A stretch of DNA of 6,754 nucleotides, taken from the NCBI GenBank assembly GCA_021162325.1, contig JAGGYV010000083.1, positions 1-6,754 of the forward strand. Direction: 5' to 3'. The DNA is from Desulfobacteraceae bacterium (lineage in GTDB: Bacteria > Desulfobacterota > Desulfobacteria > Desulfobacterales > Desulfosalsimonadaceae). The notes below the pieces were generated by a model. It ran no database searches. It was given only the letters and a program-made list of their open reading frames with translations, and was not told where the DNA came from. The position numbers were made by a program, and so were the translations under genes. This document shows positions 1-6,587 of the stretch, in pieces; positions within the stretch are counted from its first letter, which is position 1; each line of letters begins with the position of its first letter.

Positions 1-1
1 A

Positions 2-1207
2 AGAATATACGCGCTTGAACTGGCCAGACGGGGGGCAAAGGTCGTTGTCAACGATCTGGGCGGATCAAGGGATGGCTCCGGTGGCGGCTCAGCGACGCCT
101 GCTGAAAAAGTGGTCAATGAAATTAAATCCCTTGGCGGAGAAGCGGTTGCAAACTATGACAGTGTCTCCACTTCCGAAGGCGGTGAGAACATCATTCAAT
201 CAGCCATCGATGCATTTGGTACTGTTGATATTCTGATTAACAACGCCGGTATATTGCGAGACAAAAGTTTTATTAAAATGGAACCGGAAAACTGGCAGAC
301 GGTTTTGGATGTTCATTTAAACGGCGCGTACAATGTTTCCAAGCCGGCATTCAAAGTGATGCGGGAAAAGGGCTTTGGAAGAATTATCATGACCACATCG
401 GCAGCGGGTTTATACGGAAATTTTGGCCAGACCAACTATTCATCTGCGAAAATGGGTTTGGTCGGGTTGATGAACACGCTGAAACTGGAAGGTAAAAAAT
501 ATGACATCAAAGTGAATACGGTGGCCCCGATTGCCGCATCACGCCTTACGGAAGACATTCTGCCCCCGGAGCTGTTTGAAAAAATGAAACCGGAATTTGT
601 TTCTCCCATTGTCATTTATTTATGTTCCCGGAAATGTGATGCAAACGGCAATATTTACAATGCCGGCATGGGCTTTTTTAATCGTGCGGCTGTTGTTACC
701 GGCCCCGGCACGACCATCGGTGACGGCATCAATCCGCCGGAAATCGAAGATGTCGTCGATAATTTTGATACCATTGCGGCATTGAAAAACGGAAAAGTAT
801 ATTTTGAATTAAACGAGCAGGTGGGTGATGCCATGAACGCATTTGCTGCACCGGCACAACCGGACACCGCTTCAGATGATCAAAAAAATTCATCTGCATC
901 TGCTATTTTTGAGGCCATGCCGACTGCATTTAATGCTGACGCAGCGAAAGATGTCGATGTTATTTTCCAATACCATATCTCAGGAGACGGCGGCGGCGAC
1001 TGGAACTGTATTATTAAAGACGGCTCATGCACCATCCATTCAGGGATACACGAAAAGCCGACCTGTACACTGAAAATTGCGGACACGGACTTTGTGGATA
1101 TGATTAACGGGGTTCTGCCGGCCATGCAGGCGTATACATCCGGTAAATTAAAAATCGAGGGAGACATCATGAAATCCCAGCTCATTGAAAAACTGTTTAA
1201 ATTATGA
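2..1207 (+). CDS. SDR-SCP2 protein, MFE-2-like (3R)-hydroxyacyl-CoA dehydrogenase, 5'-truncated by the window edge
   Basis: The frame is open from the first complete codon (position 2) to the TGA at 1205-1207, giving 401 visible residues. The start and most of the TGxxxGxG nucleotide loop lie upstream. Residues 1-230 form a classical short-chain dehydrogenase: VVVNDLGG with Asp18 (suggesting NAD), NNAG at 80-83, Ser133, and Y146-SSA-K150. The surrounding ILRDKSF and GLYGNFGQTNYS blocks are typical of the dehydrogenase unit of peroxisomal multifunctional enzyme 2, which oxidises (3R)-hydroxyacyl-CoA. A variable linker of about 65 residues leads to a C-terminal SCP2 sterol-carrier domain (about 297-401), likely a carrier of acyl-CoA or another hydrophobic substrate. 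The hydratase-2 domain of eukaryotic MFE-2 is absent. It is paralogous, without gaps, to residues 510-910 of the next gene, 116 bp downstream on the same strand. Whether it also had an upstream HMGS/DUF35 part cannot be seen. Family is secure; substrate is unknown. Confidence 0.9.
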   Translation, partial: RIYALELARRGAKVVVNDLGGSRDGSGGGSATPAEKVVNEIKSLGGEAVANYDSVSTSEGGENIIQSAIDAFGTVDILINNAGILRDKSFIKMEPENWQTVLDVHLNGAYNVSKPAFKVMREKGFGRIIMTTSAAGLYGNFGQTNYSSAKMGLVGLMNTLKLEGKKYDIKVNTVAPIAASRLTEDILPPELFEKMKPEFVSPIVIYLCSRKCDANGNIYNAGMGFFNRAAVVTGPGTTIGDGINPPEIEDVVDNFDTIAALKNGKVYFELNEQVGDAMNAFAAPAQPDTASDDQKNSSASAIFEAMPTAFNADAAKDVDVIFQYHISGDGGGDWNCIIKDGSCTIHSGIHEKPTCTLKIADTDFVDMINGVLPAMQAYTSGKLKIEGDIMKSQLIEKLFKL

Positions 1208-1209
1208 AG

Positions 1210-1281
1210 AAGGCTAAAGGCTAAAGGTGGAAGGATTTATCTTTATATATTTTTTTCTTTTACCCTTCAGCCTTCAGTCTT
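1210..1281 (+). repeat. Imperfect long hairpin with AAGGCTA direct repeats between genes 1 and 2
   Basis: The left arm (1210-1228) holds tandem AAGGCTA units. The right arm (1262-1281) is CCTTCAG-rich and pairs with it over about 17 positions, with two A-C mismatches, one G-U pair and a one-base bulge. The loop is 33 nt and AT-rich, and no T-run directly follows the right arm, so it is not a canonical terminator. It is followed by a short direct repeat TTCGACCT (1281-1288 and 1296-1303). It could be a processing or stability element, or a small dispersed repeat. Function is not established. Confidence 0.45.
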
Positions 1282-1323
1282 TCGACCTAAAAAAATTCGA
1301 CCTTAAACATAGAGGAGAAAAAA

Positions 1324-4056
1324 ATGATTGGAATAACATCTTACGGTGCCTATATCCCCCGTTTAAGATTAAACCGTATGTCAATATTTCAAAGTATGGG
1401 ATGGTTCGCACCGGCAATCATCATGGTGGCACAAGGCGAACGCTCCATGTGCTCCTGGGACGAAGACGCTATCACCATGGGAGTTGCCGCATCTCGAGAG
1501 TGTTTGAAAGGCATGGACAAAACAAATATTGAAGGCCTTTTTCTTGCTTCAACAACGCTACCATTTGCAGACCGACAGAATGCCGGCATTGTTTCCACTG
1601 CCCTGAATTTAAAAAATAACATGATGACTTCGGATTTTACGTCCTCCCAGAAAGCAGGCACCAATGCCCTGCTGGCAGCCATTGAATCTGTCAAAGGAGG
1701 AGAACGTAAAAACATTCTGGTAACAGCAACGGACAAACGAGAAACCAAACCGGCTTATTTTTACGAAATGTGGTTTGGTGACGGCGCAGCCTCCTTTATG
1801 ATTGGAGACAAGGATGTTATTGCAGAATACAAAGGCTCATATTCGGTGTCTTATGATTTTGTTGATCATTACCGGGGGGCGTTTAAAAAATACGACTACA
1901 CCTGGGAAGAACGATGGGTCCGTGATGAAGGATATTCAAAAATTATTCCTGAAGCGATTAACGGTCTTTTGACTAAGCTCAACATCACCATGGAAGATGT
2001 GGATAAACTGGTTTATCCTTGTTATTTTAAAGCCGAACATAAAAAAATCGCAAAAAAACTTGGGGCAACGCCGGAAAAAGTGATCGGCAACCTTCATGAA
2101 GTCTGCGGGGAAACCGGAACCGCGCATCCCTTTTTAATGATGGCCGCCGCTTTAGACAATGCCAAACCCGGCGATAAAATCCTCATGGCCGGTTTTGGAC
2201 AGGGATGTTCTGCGTTTCTTTTTGAAATCACGGAAAACATCAATAAATTGCAGCAACGAAATAAATTTCAAAAAACTCTGGATAACAAGGAAACCACGGA
2301 CAACTATTTAAAATTTTTAAAATTCAGGGGATTAATCCATCCGGAAATGGGGATTCGCGCAGAAGCGGAAACCCAGACTGCGGTGACGACCCTGTGGCGA
2401 AAACGAAAGATGCTTCTTGGCCTTGTTGGCGGTAAATGTAAAAAATGCGGGACCGCGCAATTCCCGAAAACCGAGGTCTGCGTTAATCCGGAGTGCGTGG
2501 CCAAACACAGCCAGGAAGAATATGAATTTGCTGATATTCCGGCAAAAGTAAAGACATTTACCGGAGACCTGTTGGCGGTTTCCGTTGATCCGCCCCATAA
2601 ATACGGGATGATCCAGTTTGAAGGCGGCGGACGTTTCATGACGGATTTTACAGACTGTAAACTGGAAGAAATGAAAGTCGGTCTCCCGGTCCAAATGGTT
2701 TTTCGAAAACGTAATGATGCCGAGGAAAGACGAGGATTTGTTAACTATTTCTGGAAAGCAGTGCCGATACCGGGCGCTCTTGAGGAAATGAATAAAATTA
2801 ATTATAACGACCGTGTTGCCATCGTGACGGGTGCTGGTGGCGGTTTGGGTCGCGTTTATGCCCTGGAACTTGCCCGGCGCGGGGCCAGTGTCGTCATCAA
2901 CGATTTGGGCGGTGCCCGTGACGGATCCGGAAAAGGATCCAGTTCACCGGCAGACCTTGTGGTTCAGGAAATACAGGAATTCGGCGGTAAAGCGATCGCC
3001 AATTATGATAATGTCGCCATTGCCGAAGGTGGAGAAAATATCGTCAAGACCGCAATGGATGCTTTTGGCCGTGTGGATATTGTCATCAACAACGCCGGTA
3101 TCCTGCGAGACAAAAGTTTTATCAAAATGGATTCAGAAAATTGGGCAGCAGTTCAGAACGTTCATTTAAACGGTGCCTATAATGTCACAAAACCGGCATT
3201 CACGGTGATGAGAGAAAACGGTTTTGGGCGAATTATCATGACCACATCTGCCGCTGGTTTATATGGAAACTTTGGTCAGACCAACTATTCATCAGCAAAA
3301 TTAGCCTTGGTCGGTTTGATGAACACCTTAAAACTTGAAGGCGCAAAATATAACATCAAAGTAAACACCATCGCGCCGCTGGCTGGATCACGGCTCACTG
3401 AAGATATCATGCCGCCTGATTTGTTTGCAAAAATGAAACCCGAATTTGTTTCTCCCATTGTTTTATATCTCTGTAGCGAAGAATGCGCTGAAACCGGTAA
3501 AATTTTCAATGCCGGTATGGGATATTTTAACCGGGCCGCTATCCTGACCAATTCGGGCGTTCAGCTGGGTGATACGGACAATCCGCCGACACCAGAGCAG
3601 ATCATTGAAAACATTGATAAAATCAATGATATGGAGGGTGCTAAAGAATTTACTGATTTAAATTCCGCCATGTTTGATTTAATGTCTCCGCCGGCCTCGA
3701 ATGCACCAAAGGATGACAACGACAGGCCATCAGATGGATTAAGCGTCAGTGATGTGTTTAAAAAAATGCCGGATGCATTTAATGCTGATGCAGCTGCAGG
3801 TATTGATGTCATATTTCAATATAATATATCCGGAAAAGCTGGCGGTGAATGGAATGTTACCGTTAAAGATGGCTCATGCAAAATCGAAACCGGCAAAGCA
3901 AAAAAAGCCACCTGTACATTAAACATCGGTGATGCGGACTTTATAGATATGACTTCCGGAAAATTGGATCCAATGCAGGCTTTTACCTCCGGCAAGCTGA
4001 CCATTGACGGGGATATAATGAAATCCCAGCTTATTGGAAAACTGTTTAAGATGTAA
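1324..4056 (+). CDS. Four-domain fusion: HMG-CoA synthase-like / DUF35 zinc ribbon-OB / SDR dehydrogenase / SCP2
   Basis: The ATG at 1324 follows GAGGAG by a 6-nt spacer, and the protein opens with GITSYGAYIP, the usual start of HMGS-family proteins. Domains: residues 1-345 HMG-CoA-synthase-like thiolase fold (SWDEDAITM, GDGAASF at about 158-164, WEERWVRDEGY, IGN at 254-256). Residues 360-395 are a DUF35 zinc ribbon with C372-x2-C375-x10-C386-x4-C391, followed by an OB fold to about 482 ending NYFWKAVPI. Residues 489-745 are an MFE-2-type SDR with TGAGGGLG at 502-509, Asp527, NNAG 589-592, Ser642, Tyr655 and Lys659. After a linker, an SCP2 domain spans about 803-910. The SDR looks catalytically intact and should oxidise a 3-hydroxyacyl-CoA with NAD. 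The HMGS-like domain seems to lack the catalytic Glu/Cys/His. DUF35 proteins bridge thiolase and HMGS in archaea and pair with thiolase in BbsAB, and a thiolase gene follows here. Domain calls are strong; the reaction and substrate are inference. Confidence 0.92.
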   Translation: MIGITSYGAYIPRLRLNRMSIFQSMGWFAPAIIMVAQGERSMCSWDEDAITMGVAASRECLKGMDKTNIEGLFLASTTLPFADRQNAGIVSTALNLKNNMMTSDFTSSQKAGTNALLAAIESVKGGERKNILVTATDKRETKPAYFYEMWFGDGAASFMIGDKDVIAEYKGSYSVSYDFVDHYRGAFKKYDYTWEERWVRDEGYSKIIPEAINGLLTKLNITMEDVDKLVYPCYFKAEHKKIAKKLGATPEKVIGNLHEVCGETGTAHPFLMMAAALDNAKPGDKILMAGFGQGCSAFLFEITENINKLQQRNKFQKTLDNKETTDNYLKFLKFRGLIHPEMGIRAEAETQTAVTTLWRKRKMLLGLVGGKCKKCGTAQFPKTEVCVNPECVAKHSQEEYEFADIPAKVKTFTGDLLAVSVDPPHKYGMIQFEGGGRFMTDFTDCKLEEMKVGLPVQMVFRKRNDAEERRGFVNYFWKAVPIPGALEEMNKINYNDRVAIVTGAGGGLGRVYALELARRGASVVINDLGGARDGSGKGSSSPADLVVQEIQEFGGKAIANYDNVAIAEGGENIVKTAMDAFGRVDIVINNAGILRDKSFIKMDSENWAAVQNVHLNGAYNVTKPAFTVMRENGFGRIIMTTSAAGLYGNFGQTNYSSAKLALVGLMNTLKLEGAKYNIKVNTIAPLAGSRLTEDIMPPDLFAKMKPEFVSPIVLYLCSEECAETGKIFNAGMGYFNRAAILTNSGVQLGDTDNPPTPEQIIENIDKINDMEGAKEFTDLNSAMFDLMSPPASNAPKDDNDRPSDGLSVSDVFKKMPDAFNADAAAGIDVIFQYNISGKAGGEWNVTVKDGSCKIETGKAKKATCTLNIGDADFIDMTSGKLDPMQAFTSGKLTIDGDIMKSQLIGKLFKM

Positions 4057-4069
4057 TAAAATTTATACA

Positions 4070-4221
4070 CTCGTAAAAAGTCAGATTTCGATGGCAAAGT
4101 ATAAAAGTTCACCAATCTTATAAAATTGGCAAGGCGCGCAAATCCTGAGTGATGATTCGTACTTTGAAGAAATGAAGGATGTAGCGCAACACAGAATTTG
4201 GACTTTTTACGAAGCCATCAA
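4070..4221. repeat. MITE-like palindromic element, copy 1, inside the operon
   Basis: It is bounded by perfect 12-bp terminal inverted repeats, TCGTAAAAAGTC at 4071-4082 and GACTTTTTACGA at 4201-4212. The shared right flank GAAGCCATCAA runs to 4221. The core has the same GGCAAAG, AAGGCGCGCAAATCCTGAG and GCGCAACACAGAATTTGG blocks as copy 3. It has no coding potential. It fills most of the 198-bp gap between the fusion gene and the thiolase gene, so it would be transcribed as a folded RNA in the middle of the operon. Relative to copy 3 it carries a net 14-bp gain at 4112-4130 and a 9-bp loss near 4159-4164. Confidence 0.85.
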
Positions 4222-4254
4222 AATTGATTGCCATTATAAATAGGAGGAATAATC

Positions 4255-5460
4255 ATGGCTACAGGAATTAAAGATAAAGTCGCTATCATCGGTATGGGAT
4301 GCAGCAAATTCGGCGAACGTTGGGATATGGGGGCCGAGGAGCTGATTGTAGAAGCTTATGAGGAATGCCTGACAGACGCCGGCATTGAACAAAACGATAT
4401 ACAAGCTGCGTGGTTTGGCACCTGCATGGATGAGGTCAATGTGGGCAAAACAGCCATGCCCCTGGCGACAACACTTCGCCTTCCCATGATTCCGGTAACC
4501 CGTGTGGAAAACTATTGCGCCACCGGAACCGAGGCATTTCGAGGTGCCTGCTATGCAGTGGCCTCCGGCGCATATGATATTTGCCTGGCCCAGGGCGTGG
4601 AAAAATTAAAAGATACCGGTTACGGCGGATTACCAGGTGGTGGATCCAACACCGGCTCCCTGGTCTGGCAATGGTGGCCGAACTTGACCGCACCGGGCTC
4701 TTTTGCACAACTTGCCAGCGCATATGCTGCAAAATACAAAGTAAAAGATGCCGATTTAAAGCGGGCCATAGCCCACATCTCTGCCAAAAGTCACGCGAAC
4801 GGCGTCTTGAATCCTAAAGCCCATCTTCAAAAAAAAGTGACGGAAGACCAAATCATGGCCGCGCCCATTATTGCCCACCCGCTGGGTTTGTTTGACTGCT
4901 GCGGTGTCAGTGATGGATCGGCGTGCGCCATTGTCACCACACCGGAAATCGCTAAAAAAATGGGAAAAAAAGATTTTGTATCCGTCAAAGCACTTCAGAT
5001 TGCGGTGAGCAGCGGAGAAGAAATCGCTTATAATAATTGGGATTGCGACCATTTCATGACCACCACAAAATGCAGTACCCAGGCGTATAAAGAAGCAGGC
5101 ATTAAAAACCCGAGAGAAGAAATCAGTATGATGGAGGTCCATGACTGTTTTTCAATCACGGAATTTGTCACCTATGAAGACCTGCATATCTCAGAGCGGG
5201 GGAAAGCCATGCAGGATATCATGGATGGGTTCTACGACAGTGACGGCCAGCTTCCCTGCCAGATAGACGGCGGACTGAAATGTTTCGGCCATCCCATCGG
5301 CGCATCAGGGTTACGAATGCTATACGAGATGTATCTGCAGCTTCACGGCAGGGCAGATAAGCGACAGCTTGAAAATCCAAAAATTGGGCTGACACATAAT
5401 CTGGGCGGCTTTCCGTTTCAGAATATCTGCAGTGTTTCAATTATCGGTAAGCACGAATAA
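4255..5460 (+). CDS. SCP2-type/BbsB-like thiolase (3-oxoacyl-CoA thiolase)
   Basis: This 401-residue protein is a full-length thiolase of the SCP2/SCPx and archaeal type. AGGAGG at 4242-4247 lies 7 nt before the ATG. Visible active-site elements are nucleophile Cys88 in NYCATGTEA, the HDCF box His296-Asp-Cys298-Phe (whose Cys is the likely acid/base residue in this subfamily), His346 in CFGHPIGASG, and HNLGG at 381-385 in place of the CxGGG of classical thiolases. It should cleave a 3-oxoacyl-CoA with CoA, or run the reverse condensation. Retention of Cys88 argues against the Ltp2-like aldolase subgroup, which lacks a nucleophilic Cys. It is the last gene of the operon, after the fusion gene and repeat copy 1, and a terminator follows 20 bp after the stop. 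The upstream DUF35 module suggests a physical complex, as with BbsA-BbsB. No signal peptide or membrane segment, so cytoplasmic. The exact substrate is unknown. Confidence 0.9.
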   Translation: MATGIKDKVAIIGMGCSKFGERWDMGAEELIVEAYEECLTDAGIEQNDIQAAWFGTCMDEVNVGKTAMPLATTLRLPMIPVTRVENYCATGTEAFRGACYAVASGAYDICLAQGVEKLKDTGYGGLPGGGSNTGSLVWQWWPNLTAPGSFAQLASAYAAKYKVKDADLKRAIAHISAKSHANGVLNPKAHLQKKVTEDQIMAAPIIAHPLGLFDCCGVSDGSACAIVTTPEIAKKMGKKDFVSVKALQIAVSSGEEIAYNNWDCDHFMTTTKCSTQAYKEAGIKNPREEISMMEVHDCFSITEFVTYEDLHISERGKAMQDIMDGFYDSDGQLPCQIDGGLKCFGHPIGASGLRMLYEMYLQLHGRADKRQLENPKIGLTHNLGGFPFQNICSVSIIGKHE

Positions 5461-5480
5461 TCAATCAATCCGTAACGAAT

Positions 5481-5519
5481 AAAAAAGGCACCGTAAAATA
5501 TTTTACGGTGCCTTTTTTT
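5481..5519 (+). terminator. Bidirectional Rho-independent terminator
   Basis: There is a perfect 12-bp stem (5487-5498 with 5501-5512, arms GGCACCGTAAAA and TTTTACGGTGCC). It is flanked by A6 on the left and T7 on the right, with a further T10 run from 5521. The symmetric A and T tracts let it stop + strand transcripts of the thiolase operon and minus-strand transcripts of the convergent barrel gene. Confidence 0.95.
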
Positions 5520-5560
5520 ATTTTTTTTTGAATCAAAAAATTAAAATTTTTCAAAATTCG

Positions 5561-5691
5561 AACACAGATGGCAAAGAAAAAAGTTCAAATTCAAGGCGCA
5601 CAAATTCTGAGGAATGAGGCGTAGCTTGCTACTCCGCAGTGACGAAGAATGTTGTGCAACACGGAAGTTGGACTTTTTGTGAAGCCATCAA
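5561..5691. repeat. MITE-like palindromic element, copy 2, degenerate
   Basis: It shares with copies 1 and 3 the blocks GATGGCAAAG, AGTTCAAATTCAAGGCGC, CGAAGAATG, GCAACAC and GGACTTTTT, and with copy 1 the right end GAAGCCATCAA. The left terminal inverted repeat is lost, and the right one reads GACTTTTTGTGA. The centre is different and forms a small hairpin (GTAGC TT GCTAC). It occupies the convergent intergenic region between the terminator and the barrel gene and overlaps that gene's stop codon at 5688-5690. Confidence 0.8.
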
Positions 5692-6449
5692 TATTTAAAT
5701 GCAATACCGGCTTCAATAATATTTCTATCATATTCATAGAGATCGACATTGGAGTTTGAATGAATAAAAGAATAGTTGGTGTAAACGCCGAAATATTCAT
5801 TTAACTGAAATTGAATATCCACGACTGCGACGAAACTGTCATCCTTCCGATCGTCTTTTGAAACAGAATCCGTTCCATAATCGACCACCCACGCATCGTA
5901 ATGGGTATGCTGATAATCCACCGACAAACGGATCCGACTTTTATTTTTAAAAAAATACAGGTACGCGCAACCGCCGCCGAAAGTTTTTCCGTCTTCATCA
6001 AGGGTTTTATCATCATCCCTGTCATCAATTTTGGAACCGATCCCATAAACAGCAACTGCCTGACGGGTTTGGGGTATTAAATAAGTCACGGTGGGAGAAA
6101 TCGTATAACGATTATAATTTGTATCCCCGTCTTCCATGGCATAATTAAATATAAGCGGCATGCTGACAGTGATCTGGTCTTTGGTCCATTGGGGTTCTAC
6201 TGAAAAACTCTGATCAATTACATTATATTCATCAAAATCCTGATGAAAATCCGCGTATCCACCGTAATCCAGTCTAAAACCAAAATCACCTTTTAAAGGC
6301 ACCTGCCATCCGGCAGAAAGCGTTGCCGTAAATGTTGTATCGCCATCTGCATCTCCGCCGCCGGAGGCGGATCCGACCCGGGAATCATAAGCGCCGCCAA
6401 TTCTTAAACCAGCGAAAAAGGGGTTGCTATCTGTTTTAATCTGTTCCAC
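5688..6449 (-). CDS. Outer-membrane beta-barrel protein, barrel part, separated from its signal peptide (probable pseudogene)
   Basis: The longest uninterrupted reading frame runs from a GTG at 6449 to the TGA at 5688-5690, 253 codons. The protein is rich in alternating hydrophobic/polar segments with aromatic girdles (for example FGFRLDYGGYADF, ITVSMPLIFNYAM, RLSVDYQHTHYDAW, FGVYTNYSFIHS), acidic loops (DDRDDDK), and a C-terminal strand ending AFKY. All are typical of an outer-membrane barrel of roughly 10-12 strands. No family is recognised. The GTG has no convincing ribosome site and leaves the protein without an export signal. In the same frame further upstream (6510-6587) lies a good signal peptide with its own ribosome site, cut off by a TGA. 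The natural gene was therefore probably 6587-5688, about 299 codons, now interrupted. The gene converges on the thiolase operon. The stop lies in repeat copy 2. Alternatives are TGA readthrough or a sequence error. Confidence 0.75.
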   Translation of the reverse strand: MEQIKTDSNPFFAGLRIGGAYDSRVGSASGGGDADGDTTFTATLSAGWQVPLKGDFGFRLDYGGYADFHQDFDEYNVIDQSFSVEPQWTKDQITVSMPLIFNYAMEDGDTNYNRYTISPTVTYLIPQTRQAVAVYGIGSKIDDRDDDKTLDEDGKTFGGGCAYLYFFKNKSRIRLSVDYQHTHYDAWVVDYGTDSVSKDDRKDDSFVAVVDIQFQLNEYFGVYTNYSFIHSNSNVDLYEYDRNIIEAGIAFKY

Positions 6450-6462
6450 TCGATTTTCAATA

Positions 6463-6512
6463 CCGCCCTTCCCAACCGGGGAAGTGCTCCGTGACGGAGC
6501 CGAGCACCCTCA
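6463..6512 (-). repeat. GC-rich double-hairpin insert carrying the in-frame TGA
   Basis: Two hairpins lie side by side: CTTCCC/GGGAAG (6468-6473 with 6479-6484, 5-nt loop), and GTGCTC/GAGCAC (6484-6489 with 6502-6507) containing an inner CTCCGT/ACGGAG pair (6487-6499). The segment is much richer in G and C than the barrel gene around it and encodes only low-complexity sequence. It sits exactly between a signal peptidase site and the barrel, as a short REP-like insertion would. The origin is inferred; the hairpins and the TGA at 6510-6512 are seen. Confidence 0.55.
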
Positions 6513-6587
6513 GGCAGACCAGCCATCAACAGAAACCGCAATCATAAAAACTGCCATCAGCATCACGATAAAAAATCGAAATTTCAA
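6510..6587 (-). other. Stranded signal-peptide leader of the barrel gene, ended by TGA
   Basis: Starting at a TTG (6587-6585), 7 nt after the ribosome site AAAGGA (6600-6595), the minus strand encodes MKFRFFIVMLMAVFMIAV followed by SVDGWSA and TGA. This is a textbook Sec signal peptide: a Lys/Arg-bearing N-region, a hydrophobic core and an SA cleavage site. It is in frame with the barrel coding region, which restarts 60 nt downstream at 6449. An ATG at 6563 or a GTG at 6566 could also start it but would lose the basic N-region. The ATG at 6594 is followed at once by TAA and is not used. It is best read as the 5' end of the barrel gene. Confidence 0.7.

Noticed and set aside
110..1207. GTG at 110 as the start of gene 1
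   Set aside because: The same frame is open upstream to position 2 and encodes conserved SDR sequence (ALELARRGA, NDLGG); the real start is outside the window.
1208..1300. Rho-independent terminator after gene 1
   Set aside because: The loop is 33 nt, the stem has mismatches and no T-run directly follows the right arm.
1389..1748. 119-codon minus-strand frame
   Set aside because: Lies wholly inside the fusion gene, antisense, with no recognisable domain or ribosome site.
4756..5142. 128-codon minus-strand frame
   Set aside because: Antisense shadow of the thiolase gene, which shows full family conservation on the + strand.
4255..5460. Ltp2-like steroid side-chain aldolase
   Set aside because: The nucleophilic Cys88, HDCF box and GHPIGASG motif are intact, as expected for a true thiolase.
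5801..6055. 84-codon minus-strand frame within the barrel region
   Set aside because: Alternative frame of the barrel gene; composition is not protein-like and the barrel frame has clear beta-strand patterning.
6484..6512. Confident selenocysteine insertion site
   Set aside because: The hairpin has no clear SECIS apical loop and a barrel junction is an unlikely place for Sec; kept only as an alternative in the findings.
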